A stretch of DNA of 64,000 bases from assembly GCA_025331445.1 (NCBI GenBank), contig JAIWNE010000003.1, forward strand, positions 124,001-188,000, given 5' to 3'. Made by a program: the position numbers and the translations under genes. Under the pieces are notes generated by a model that was not told the DNA's origin, made no database searches, and saw nothing but the letters and a program-made list of their open reading frames with translations. The DNA is from Blakeslea trispora. Its lineage: Eukaryota > Mucoromycota > Mucoromycetes > Mucorales > Choanephoraceae. The first letter of the stretch is position 1, and each line of letters starts with the position of its first letter. Below are positions 46,094 through 56,136 of this stretch, one piece after another.

Positions 46094-48821
46094 AAAAAAC
46101 ACACACACACACACAAAACAATTAGAATAATTCTCTTTCCTTTCCTCATTCCTTCATTATCATGATTATTCCCTTAACTTGGTTTATTATTATATTGCGC
46201 ATAATTCCTTTCTGTATGATCTGTATTCACTTTGTTTTCTCCATACCTATCTATTGTTATTTTAATATCTACATGTTATTTCAAAACTTGCTTAATAACT
46301 AACTTCATGACAACCTGCTGGCCTAGTTATCAAAAATAAATAAATTCTGTTCAAAGTATATCTTAGTGGTGGTTCACTTTAGGTTTAAGCTAAACTGACG
46401 GAAAGAAACGGCAAAACTTTGAAAGAGCGCTTTGTTGGAAAGACTTCTCTTGAGAAATACATGGTGTAACATGCGCTGCATTGTCAAATAAAACAAATAT
46501 ACAGTGATATACGAACTTTTGTTTGCAGTGTATTGTATTGTACTTTATGGCATTTGGAAGGTTCATTGCTGCAAGCAAACGCAAAGATGTCAAGAATCAT
46601 GTGCTGCTATCTGACTATTTGTATTATACAGCATAGCGACTTATGCAGAAAACACGTTGGCTGAAGCTTTTGACTGAGAATGTGGGGAGAAACTCAGCAG
46701 AGAAAGTCTCGGGCTCAACCTGCGGATCGTTTTTCTTGCTTTTTTTAGGCATGCGTTTATCATACATTGTCCATTTAAGCAGAAAAAAAAAGAGAGTTAC
46801 CAAATAATTAAGGGTTTAGTTAAAGTCCAGGCTGACCCAAAGTCAGAATAGCAATTTCGGATTAATTAAAGGTTATTCAGGGGAAGCCAAGTGTGTTGTC
46901 TAATAGCTTATTATTTCTAGAAGGCAATCTTCTTTAAGGAAGTGTATGTCTGATGAGTTCCACAATCTCTCAAAGGTTGTTGGACAAGAAAAAAAAAGAA
47001 CTTTGATAAGTGTAAAAATAGCTTTAGGCAAGGCAAAGTTTCTTTTTATTTAAAGAAAGTGCCACATACAATTTGATATCGATCATCAAAAACAAACAAG
47101 ACTTTGTAGTACTCTTGCTTTTTTAGGCTACACATAATATTGTGCTGAAGGTAGGAAAAACATGAACAGGTAAAAATCTGTGATAGCATTGAGCAGAACG
47201 CTATTTGTAGCAGCTTAAAACTAGCAAGCTAACTTGTATAATTGACCTTTGTTCCCAGGACAAACAGCGAGTTTATTCTTTATGTTAGTATCTCTCTTGT
47301 CGACTGAGCTGCATAAATGCTTAAAAAATATTGTCTTTGATTGTCTAGAACTTAATCTTCTCAGGTTTCTTGAATCAATATACTTTTTTTATTTGGTCTG
47401 GGCGACTTACTTGCCAATAATTTAAACTTTCATCAAACCATTTCTGTAGACTAGAGGCGCTAACAATCGGGAAATGATTTTTTTTATTCGAATTGGTGTA
47501 ATACAGTAGGTTCTTTTTTTATCGAGTATACTCTTACTACAACGGAGATATTCGCACTTATCTTCAACACTATCTACATGAGTGTGCCTTATATCTATAG
47601 GCGAAATCATACAGATACTACTGTAAGGATTCAAGAATGATAACGGATTTCTTTTCTCTCTTTGCTCAGTTAGGTATGCTGTGTGAATAAAATGAAGAAA
47701 TTGTTTCCATCTTTGCAACTATGGATCTTTATTTTACCAGATTCAAAGATTAGCTGTACATATAAACTCGTCAATCCGTTTTCATTTAGAGTTGAAAAAA
47801 CGAAATTAATTAAGCCTTTATCACAAAAAGCCCATAAAATTCCAAGTCCTACAGTTTCTTTAGTGGCGATTTTAGTTAACCCAACAGCTATACAGCCTAG
47901 ATGATCTCAAGTTTTGACTCTTTTTAGGTAAAAGAACTTCCAGATGTAGAAGACACGGGTACTGATTTTCTTTGAGCTATATACTATTTTCGTGTTCAGA
48001 TAAATTCAATGTTCAACATTAAACACCAATATTATTTTTCATATTGAGCAAAGTGAGTGAAAATTTTGAATAGACTTTTGTTCAATAACTAAGAATGGAA
48101 CATTCACTGAAAGCATATTGTAAGTGAATTTCAGTAGAGAAGTTGATGCTACAAATCATTGTCCTTGATTTAAGCCGAATCCAAAGTCTTGCTCATCGAT
48201 ACCACTTTGTGGATGTTGTGAGTGGGTAAAACGAAAAATAGGAAATTTTAAGAAATCTGTATAGCTTTATTTGAGAAAAAGTGGGTGTTGTTTGTAACTA
48301 TTTATTATCGAGGTATTTATATCTTTCAGGTTGGATAAGTTAGTGCCATTGTAGCTATAAGTTACCTTTGTCTCTTAGCTTGAGAACTAGGTATTATTGT
48401 ACATACCTCAGATATGTGCTCCATCTAGCTAAAGGTGTTTGAATTAGGTAGATGCTAACAATTATTTTAATAATTAACTTTAACATCTTTTTATCACGTC
48501 AGATCGGCTTCTGTGTAACTAATATCAATAGCTTATTGACTGTTACAAGGTCTGGATACCAATGTCGCTTTGTATGTTAAACCTAATATTAGTTGGCTCT
48601 TAAATTACTATTGTACTAAATAGGATATTTTCAGGATGAGCAAATGAAACAAGTACAGGTATATTACAACTACACTGTTTGTATCTTAGTCTTTAAATAA
48701 AAAGAATCCTATATGACAATAGACCCCACTCTTTATTTTGTAATGCGTATATGGATTCTAAATGTTCGCAAAAAATCTTTATAAGCAACATGTTTCATAT
48801 TAATCAAAATATACTTCTCTA

Positions 48822-48920
48822 CAGTAGTTGCTCGGTTTAAGAATGTTTGATGTAAGAGTATTCTCAGCCTAAGAGTATATTTCTCAAAAATATGAGCATT
48901 CTTAAATAAAGCGACCATTG
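48822..48920. mobile_element. pogo-like MITE copy 3 (TA target duplication)
   Basis: A 99-bp element flanked by TA. The left end is CAGTAGTTGCTCGGTTTAAG and the right end is CTTAAATAAAGCGACCATTG. Its last 26 bases are the inverse of its first 26 with few mismatches. The ends match those of the copies at 276-448 and 1241-1396 (CAG.AG..GCTC..TTTAAG), but the middle is shorter and unrelated. Confidence 0.7.
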
Positions 48921-49559
48921 TATTAACAATTGGAAACAATGTATTTAAGCAGCTTTTTTTTTTTACTGAATGAAACGGCAAGACAATATGAAACAATTCG
49001 ATTTTTACATTCTATAGCTATATTCGCAAATCTGATTTGTTAATTGGGTTACATAGCACAGCTTGAAGTTAGACAAAGCTCATATTGACATTTTGGTTGA
49101 CTGAGCATAAATTCATTCGCATTTTTCATAGCAAAATAATGGTACATCTAACACAATAGTTTGTGAGCTGTCATCCGTTTTAGCAAAGCGAATAAAGAAA
49201 GTAAAGGAAAGTGTGCTGATGGATTTGTGATAAGTTCAATGCTCTATGTGATTTACACTGAGAAGGTAAAGTAACCAAATACTTAAAAGTGATATTTCAA
49301 TGCACAAAGAGTACTTGCAGCAAAGCTTTGATAGACTTAAAAGAATAACATGTTCTAAACCAAAGTACAAACAAGGTAGAGTAAAGCCAGCGCAAAAATT
49401 CTCTAGTCAATATAAGGGCACACCGAGTCATTTTTGATAATATTCCATAGTACTTGTATCAACATCTTCATGATTCATTGACGTTATCTAATATTAATGA
49501 GTTTAGTGCAGCAGTTGTAGGTTATTGTAGTTATGTTGTTTCGCTGTGAGGAGCTACAT

Positions 49560-50140
49560 AGTTAGACTTGAAGTATTGATTGACATAAAACACTGTCACT
49601 ACTCTTGGAACTGCAATTTTCTCCTTCTTTTGCTTGGAGTACCAAAGAAGCATAAGTCTTTTTTAAGGTAGCGATATGATCTGTCTAAATGATCTCAGGA
49701 GAAGTTCGGTTATCTTTGTAGCCAATATTTTCGTTTCGTATTCTCTCTAGTCATTCAAGCTAATTTGTATGCACCCCTTTCGCACATGCTTTTGTTTCTG
49801 CCATATTGATTCGAAAGAGTGTACCACAGTCATTCCAGAAAGTAAATGTCTGGGTTTGAATTGAGAATTCTGTAGAAAATTCCTGTGTTACAACTAATGT
49901 TACACGCTCCAAAAATAGGGCTGTGATCAACATTTGATGAGCCTTGTTTATTTTTACAAATCGCTCAGCATTAGAAAGCAATCGTAAAGGTTCTTTTGAT
50001 CAACCAATTTCAATAGTATTTGATTGTCTAACTAGAATATTACACAAATCGATGATAAGTTCCATATTGTCATGCTTGTTAGGAACTTCCTGAACCATTC
50101 TGTTGCAGTTATGGCCCAAAAAGAAAAAAGACTCGAGTAT
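49560..50140 (-). pseudogene. Unidentified decayed coding sequence
   Basis: One minus-strand frame reads through about 190 codons with about five scattered stops and protein-like composition: FFFLGHNCNRMVQEVPNKHD, LCNILVRQSNTIEIG, stop, SKEPLRLLSNAERFVKINKA, VTLVVTQEFSTEFS, FWNDCGTLFRINMAE, then after three more stops TDHIATLKKTYASLVLQAKE. The longest open piece is 49760-49981. Stop spacing and amino-acid mix suggest a decayed gene rather than random AT-rich DNA. I do not recognise it; lineage-specific multigene families or a transposon accessory protein are possible sources. Confidence 0.4.
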
Positions 50141-50891
50141 CGCTTTACTTTATGTTTTGATGATTCTGATTTGACGAATGGCTAAACTACAATGTACATA
50201 CCATTCTGTTCTTTTTCCCTTTTATCTGTTATTGCAGCAATGCAACAAACAATTCCTTTTAGTAGCGGCCTTGTATATTCTAGTTATTCTACTTTTGCAC
50301 TTATTTACTTTATTCTACATAATATTCAGATATTCGGATGGATAAACCAAAGAGCTTGAATGCGCCATATGAACAACTGTTATCTAATCAGCTCCACAGA
50401 GAAAGTTTTACTTGCTTTTATTGTATGAACTCTGTGGCAAAGGTTTCGAGAGAGGGAGAGGCTTTCTCTCTTTCACGATTCAAAAATAAATTGAGTCTAT
50501 CTATGTTGCTATGACAATGTTTACAAAATAACATGAGCTGATTGGGTTATGCTTGAATAACAATTCATTTTGTGAAAGAGAAAATAGATTGATTCTTCTT
50601 TAGATAAACAAGGCAAAGAATATTTCTTTGAATAAATTCAACCAAACTGGCAATTCTATACATCTCCTCTAAGAATATTTCTATGCCCATAAACACTCTC
50701 TCAATATTGCATTAACAAAGCACACACAAAAGTTTTAAATTGCAGAAAATAAAAACCGAAATGAGGTGGTGCTTTTTGGATATGTCTTTATTTGCTTTCT
50801 AACTCTTTTTCTTTTGAAAAAAGAAAAAAAATTCCATACTCTAGCTTGAACGGAAATTTTACTTCTTTTTTCCTCTTTTATACCTTTCATT

Positions 50892-51782
50892 ATGAGCGAA
50901 AATACAATCAACACAAGCTCATGGCGAAGCAAATTTTTCGATTTTTATCAGTGGTGCAAAATAGTGTCAATTAGTTTAAATGTGATTTATATGGTACTCT
51001 GTCAATCCTATAATGTTTATTGGCTGTCTCTAATTTCTTTTGCAAATTATAATAACAATAAAAAAAAGGTTCGAACATTTGAAAATATATATGATGCAGG
51101 CTCACGTATCGGTAAGATCTAGTACAAGAGGGCAAATGCTTCAACAATATATCTTGTTTGTCTAATGAAAATAGACGAAAAAGATTATGCGAATTCATTA
51201 CAGTATGGCTTTCAAATACTCATTGGGTGCTTGATGGTGCTTTGTCTTATAGGTGATTTAGTGGTGATCAATACAGTAAGAGAACCAAACAGTTTCGCTG
51301 CATTTTTATCTAATTGACCTTTTCTTTAATTGACAAAAAGTCAAAACTATTTATTGCCAATTGGTATTGGCGCCCGGGTATTCTCTTCTTTACATTTACT
51401 TTTGGCAATGAAGTGATCAGCATTACCGATCGTATACTTAATGAAGACATCATCTTTCAGAATTGTCAGCAAAGACTGATGAGTGCAGCAAGAGGTTCCT
51501 CAATTGCACTCGTATCAGATGTCTGTGGTCTTGAAAATCAGCTGGGCCATCTGTATTCAACTGGCACTATGATACGTAACATCATCCTATGTGTAAGCTA
51601 ATATACACATGCGTACTCCTATTTCACACCTTTTAATCTCATTTCAATAGGGTGCTTATACAGCAGCAAGCTACTTCTATATTATTCAGCTTATTCAAGT
51701 CTTGAAGAGAAATGCAGCAGAATCTACAGACACAGCACTTCATGTCATGTCAAATAACTATCATTATCCAATTACACAGTAA
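50892..51782 (+). CDS. Small multi-pass membrane protein, unidentified
   Basis: Four exons starting MSENTINTSSWRSKFFDFYQ and ending HVMSNNYHYPITQ, about 230 residues. Four hydrophobic segments are visible: VSISLNVIYMVLCQ, YGFQILIGCLMVLCLIGDLV, WRPGILFFTFTFG and GAYTAASYFYIIQLI. Splices were set by frame: ATCG|GTAAGATC joins to ACGAAAAAG (RIDEKDYAN), and ATACA|GTAAGAG to TCAAAAC (KLFIANWYW). Between TM3 and TM4 is a Cys-containing loop (QNCQQRLMSAAR, VCGLENQLGHLY). I recognise no family; it resembles the many four-TM fungal proteins of unknown role. It lies 214 bp upstream of the PPIL4 start on the same strand. Confidence 0.7.
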
Positions 51783-51995
51783 ACTAAAGTGTCTGTAGTC
51801 TACATACATGTATATCTCTTTCTTGAAAACTGAATCAGTCTATATATAAATAATATCAGAGTCAGTTAAAGAGTATCTGTCTTGATGGTTCTGCCAAAAA
51901 AAAAAGTGTTCTAATTATTTTGATCCTGCAATAGGATGCTCGAAACTCAAATTTTTTATTTTCGTTTTTATTTTCTAAAGCCTACACTTTGATAA

Positions 51996-53460
51996 ATGGT
52001 AACTTTGACCAAACACCTATTCTTCGTTCTCAATAACACAAAAAAAAAAGAAAAGCTTATACTCCTCTTTGTTAGTCTGTCTTGTTAGAAACTTCGCTTG
52101 GAGATCTTGTTATTGATTTGTTTATAGACGAATGTCCCAAAACAGCACTCAACTTTATAAAGTTGTGCAAGATCAAGTATTACAACTTTGCTCCCTTCTT
52201 TAGTGTACAGAAGGACTTTATGGCACAAACAGGCGATCCTACAGGAAAAGGAGATCAAGGAGAGTCAGTGTATGGCATCCTCAATGGTCCTAGTCATCGC
52301 TACTTTCCTGCCGAAATCAATCCAAAACTTAAACACAACAAACGAGGCATGGTGTCGATGGCAGTGGCACAAGATGCCTCTATCGAAAGCGGTGGTGTCA
52401 GTGGAAGCCAGTTCTTTATTACACTTGCTGACGATTTAGATTACTTGGATGGCAAATACACACTTTTTGGTGAAGTAGTTGAGGGCTTTGATGTACTCGA
52501 CAAGATTAACAACGCGTATTGCGATGAAAAGGGTCGACCTTTCCGCGATATTCGCATCAAGCACACAATCATCATAGACGATCCCTTTCCTGATCCCGAG
52601 GGTCTGCAGATCCCTGACGAATCACCTTTGCCCACCAAAGAACAGATCGAGTCTATGCGTATAGCTGATGACGAAGATTTAGAAGAGATGGGTGATCCAG
52701 AAGAGATTGAGAAGAGAATGCGTGAGAAGGAAGCAAAGGCACATGCTTTGACACTCGAGATGATTGGTGATTTGCCGTTTGCTGAAGTAAAAGCACCAGA
52801 GAACGTCTTGTTTGTATGCAAACTAAATCCAGTGACTCGAGATGAAGACTTAGAGATGATTTTCTCGAGATTCGGGCCTATTCATAGCTGTGAAATTATT
52901 CGGGATCGACAGACAGGTGACTCACTTAGTTATGCCTTTATTGAATTTGAGAATAGAGAAGACGCAGAAGAGGTAAGCGCATGTTTGTAGCAATCTATCT
53001 TTATGTAGGCTATTGACACTTTAGTTAGGCTTATTTCAAAATGCAATCTGTTCTGATTGATGATCGTCGTATTAATGTGGATTTCTCTCAATCTGTCTCA
53101 AAACTGCATAAAGACTGGGTCTCAAAGCGTACAGCGGGTAATCGTCAATCGATGGGTGGCTTTGATAATCTCAAGAAGCGAACAAGGTATAGAGAAGGGG
53201 AAAATAATGATCGCAATGGTTATGATTTGGTGTTTGAGCAAAAGAGAGCAAAGAAGAGTAGTGGTAGAGATGATGACAGAAGAGATTACAAGAGCAGTCG
53301 TCGTCGAGATAGCAGTCGAGATGATGATAGAAGAGACTACAGAAGCAGTCATCGCCGAGACAGCAGTAGAGACTATGATAGAAGAAGAGGCGGAGGTAGA
53401 GATCATGACAGACGTGAAGGTCGCAGAAGAGACAATGAAGATGACAGAAGAAGACGATAA
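51996..53460 (+). CDS. CYP6: Cyclophilin PPIL4-type peptidyl-prolyl isomerase with RRM
   Basis: A cyclophilin domain (about 1-165) joined to an RNA recognition motif and an Arg/Asp/Ser tail, the PPIL4 layout of a spliceosome-associated nuclear protein. The start is unusual: ATG at 51996-51998 is followed at once by an intron (51999-52075). Splicing gives [16 protein letters not shown], which matches the family start M-x-VLLETTLGD. No other in-frame ATG lies upstream. Further motifs are [44 protein letters not shown] and [16 protein letters not shown]; the RRM has [17 protein letters not shown] and [16 protein letters not shown] across the second intron. The cyclophilin pocket lacks the usual catalytic Arg, as is common in this subgroup. 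The tail has a 51-nt tandem repeat. Convergent with the next gene (105 bp). Confidence 0.93.
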
Positions 53461-53565
53461 TAAACTTCATTATATCCAATTCATACAATGATCAGCTACT
53501 AAGTGTTTTTATTTTACAAAAAAAAGGGAGGGAGAGTAGGAAAAAAAGGAAGGGGGGATAAGGGA

Positions 53566-55307
53566 TTATTTGATTTCATCAGCCAAAGCACTAAAACCAG
53601 AGTCATTGTTGAACGAGTTAGAATCTACTAAGCACCACTATGGTTAGTTGCAATCCTATTTTTTTTTTTTTTTCAAGATTTGTGAGTATAGATTACCAAG
53701 TATGTTTTCATCATCAGAAAGACTTGAGTGACTTGTAAATGAAATGCTGGTATCTGAGTCTTCAAGTTCTGGTATGTTCTTCTTTTTCTTGAACAGAACG
53801 CGCTTTCGAGTAGCTGCTTTAGGTCGATTGTGTTTGTTTTTAGGTAAATTCGTCGTCATAGGGGTTAACTGATAAAGTGTACCGGAAAACAGGCGTATAT
53901 TAAATCGGATTTGTTCTTCATGCTCATCATGCATATGCTGAACTAACGCATGCAGTTGCTTATTTTGTTGTGTTAGCCAATAAACATCTGATTTAAGTTC
54001 ATCGAGATGCAAGGCTTGCTTGTTCACAAACTTTTTTGCTTCATGAAGTTCGCTTAATGCCCGATTCAGCTCATGGGTGTGCTCCTGCTTTGCCTCGTCT
54101 CGTTGCTGCCTCAAGTGAGGTATCACATTACTATCGATCCAAGTTCTATATGTCTTGAATTGTTCTATCAGTCTTTCAATCAAGCTTGTCTTTTCATCCA
54201 CAAGTGCGTTCTTTTGTTCGAGTGTCTGTAATGTATCGTTCGTTTTTTTCTTTTGGGTTTCTAGACAAGATTCAAGTTTGCTTGTATGGTCCTGCTGTGT
54301 CTTTATTTCCTCTGTTAACTGCCGTTGCTGAGCCTCTAGTCGAGCAACGTGGTGTTCAGATGCCTTGAGTTTTTCTAGCAAGGTCTTGTTTGTTTCATTG
54401 GATGACAAGATGTCATGCTGTAACTGTTTGAGCTGCATTTGTTTTTGTGTAGCATCGGCTTGCGATTCCGATAAATGAGCCGATAATGTGGTTATTTGTG
54501 CCTCAAGTGATTCGTGTTTCTGCTGACCAAGCTGTTGAGCAAGTTGGAGTTTATCTATTTTATCAGCGCTCTCTTTTAATTCAGAACGAATGGTTGCTAT
54601 GGTTACATCTCTTTCTAATAGTGTCTTCTTGTGGGCTTCTTGAGTAGATTGTAAGGTATCCTGGAGTTGGTCGATTTTTTTCTGTAGTTGGTTTGCTTTG
54701 TGCGCTATTTCTTGTCGGTTAATCTATATAGAAAAAAATTAATATAAAGCTTTCTACAGTTGAACATTCTAATCATTTTACAGTTTTCTGAAGAATGCCG
54801 TTTTTTGATCGTAATTCAGCAAGCTCTAAATCTTTTGCAATTAAAATAGCTTTGGTGTCTTTTTTTTCTGTCTCTAAAGATTGTACGACAAGGTCCATTT
54901 TTCTTGTTTTAGATAGCAATGTCTCTATTTCCTTACGATAGGACTCTACCAGCGAGTTCTTTCTATCGCTTGTTACAGAAGAAATAGATAGGCTTGCTTC
55001 ACTCAAGAAATCTGTACTATCTATTAAAAGAAAAGGAAAAATGGGAATGGGTATATGAAGGGCTATACTAACTCAAAAAAAGACAATTTTTACCTGTGTC
55101 TTCGGGAAATCGACTTGTTTGGTTTAGAAATCCATATCGTTTATGCTTGTTGGTATCATCTATGCTCACTTCATATTCTCCTGGGCCAGGTACATGATCC
55201 TTGACCGCTAAATCCAAATCGTTTGTTTTTAAGTTATTTTCAGAAAGGAAAAAAGAAACCGTTTCTTTCTAGATACCTTCAGGAAATCTTTTTGACTTTG
55301 CAAACAT
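53566..55307 (-). CDS. HMMR-like coiled-coil protein
   Basis: Five exons (55277-55307, 55094-55207, 54782-55020, 53697-54723, 53566-53627; total 1473 nt) encode 490 residues. The first exon has only ten codons and reads MFAKSKRFPE. Spliced to exon 2 it gives AVKDHVPGPGEYEVSIDD and then GFLNQTSRF. This PGPG.Y.V plus S.RF pattern is like the N-terminus of hyaluronan-mediated motility receptor (HMMR_N) and of PG-rich (SHIPPO) repeats. From residue about 60 to 400 there is a long coiled coil rich in Gln, Leu, Lys and Glu (LESCLETQKKKTNDTLQTLE). The tail is basic (RPKAATRKRVLFKKKKN) and then acidic, ending FNNDSGFSALADEIK. A cytoskeletal or spindle role is inferred from the family only. Confidence 0.75.
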
Positions 55308-55676
55308 AGAGAACGAAAAGAAGGAAAGAAGAAAAGAGAGAGAGAAAAAGAAAAGAAAACAATGCTTTGTACACCTTTGTTTCTTTTATTTTTTTTTAGG
55401 TCAAATCTTCTACTCCTGGGCAAATTATGTAACTCCTGTTGCACATCTCAGTCAAAGCCATAATAATTCCTCGGTCCGTATCATCAGACAGATGTTAAAA
55501 ATTCTTGAAACAAAGTTATGCATAGTCTAAAAAAAAAGGGTTCTTTCTATCTCTCTTTTATTGTTATTATACATGGATAAGAGGTATTTGAATATGTACA
55601 AAAGAAGAAGCCGAAAAAAACAAACACATTGTTCATGTTGCTACAAGTTCTCTCTATCTCTCTTGCCATATATCGT

Positions 55677-55961
55677 CTAGAACAATTTCTTTACTTGTTC
55701 AAGAGCAAAAGGTGCTATACAATTAAACAAATAAGTTTATACAATGCACTCTCTCTCTCTTTTTCTTCTTACCGGCACGAACAGCCAAGACAACCAAGAC
55801 AAAGTTAGAAACAGTGGCAACTGTACGTTGACGAAGCATAGCCTTTTGCTCGGGAGTAAGTTGAGGTTGCTATAACAAAACATTATGGTGAGTTGGCTCG
55901 AGCGTGTTCTGTTGATTTGCTTGATATGTTATTTTTTTATGCTTACTTGAGGCATAAACAT
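55677..55961 (-). CDS. TOM5: Mitochondrial import receptor subunit Tom5-like
   Basis: Three tiny exons (55947-55961, 55773-55869, 55677-55714) give 49 residues: MFMPQQPQLTPEQKAMLRQR, then a hydrophobic stretch (VSNFVLVVLAV) and the end RAAPFALEQVKKLF. Tom5 proteins are about 50 residues, start MFG/MFxxxQ, have an acidic or polar N-terminal helix and one C-terminal membrane anchor followed by a short tail; this fits in length and layout. Tom5 passes precursors from Tom22 to the Tom40 pore in the outer mitochondrial membrane. All three joins keep frame (15+97+38 = 150 nt) and use GT-AG. The N-terminal part is less acidic than in yeast, so another small tail-anchored protein cannot be excluded. 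Confidence 0.65.
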
Positions 55962-56136
55962 GTTGGGCTAATATGTATAAAGTAATGTTTTCTTTCAAAA
56001 AAAAAGAAAGAAGCAAGAATATTTCAAATACCCCCAGTTTGTCTATTTTTTTCCAACTAAATGTGACTATTTTTAAATTACACGTACAATGGCCAATCAT
56101 GAATAATTTGCATAAACAAAAAAAAGGGTGTCTTTA

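Larger units (their letters stand above)
46094..50891. other. Gene-poor stretch of about 4.8 kb
   Basis: The longest stretch without an intact gene. Inside it are a TA-flanked MITE (48822-48920), a decayed frame at about 49560-50140 on the minus strand, and a weak inverted-repeat candidate at 47502-47625. Other frames are short and not supported. Confidence 0.5.

Noticed and set aside
53057..53491. Overlapping ORFs in the PPIL4 tail (both strands)
   Set aside because: Products of the Arg/Asp repeat read in other frames.
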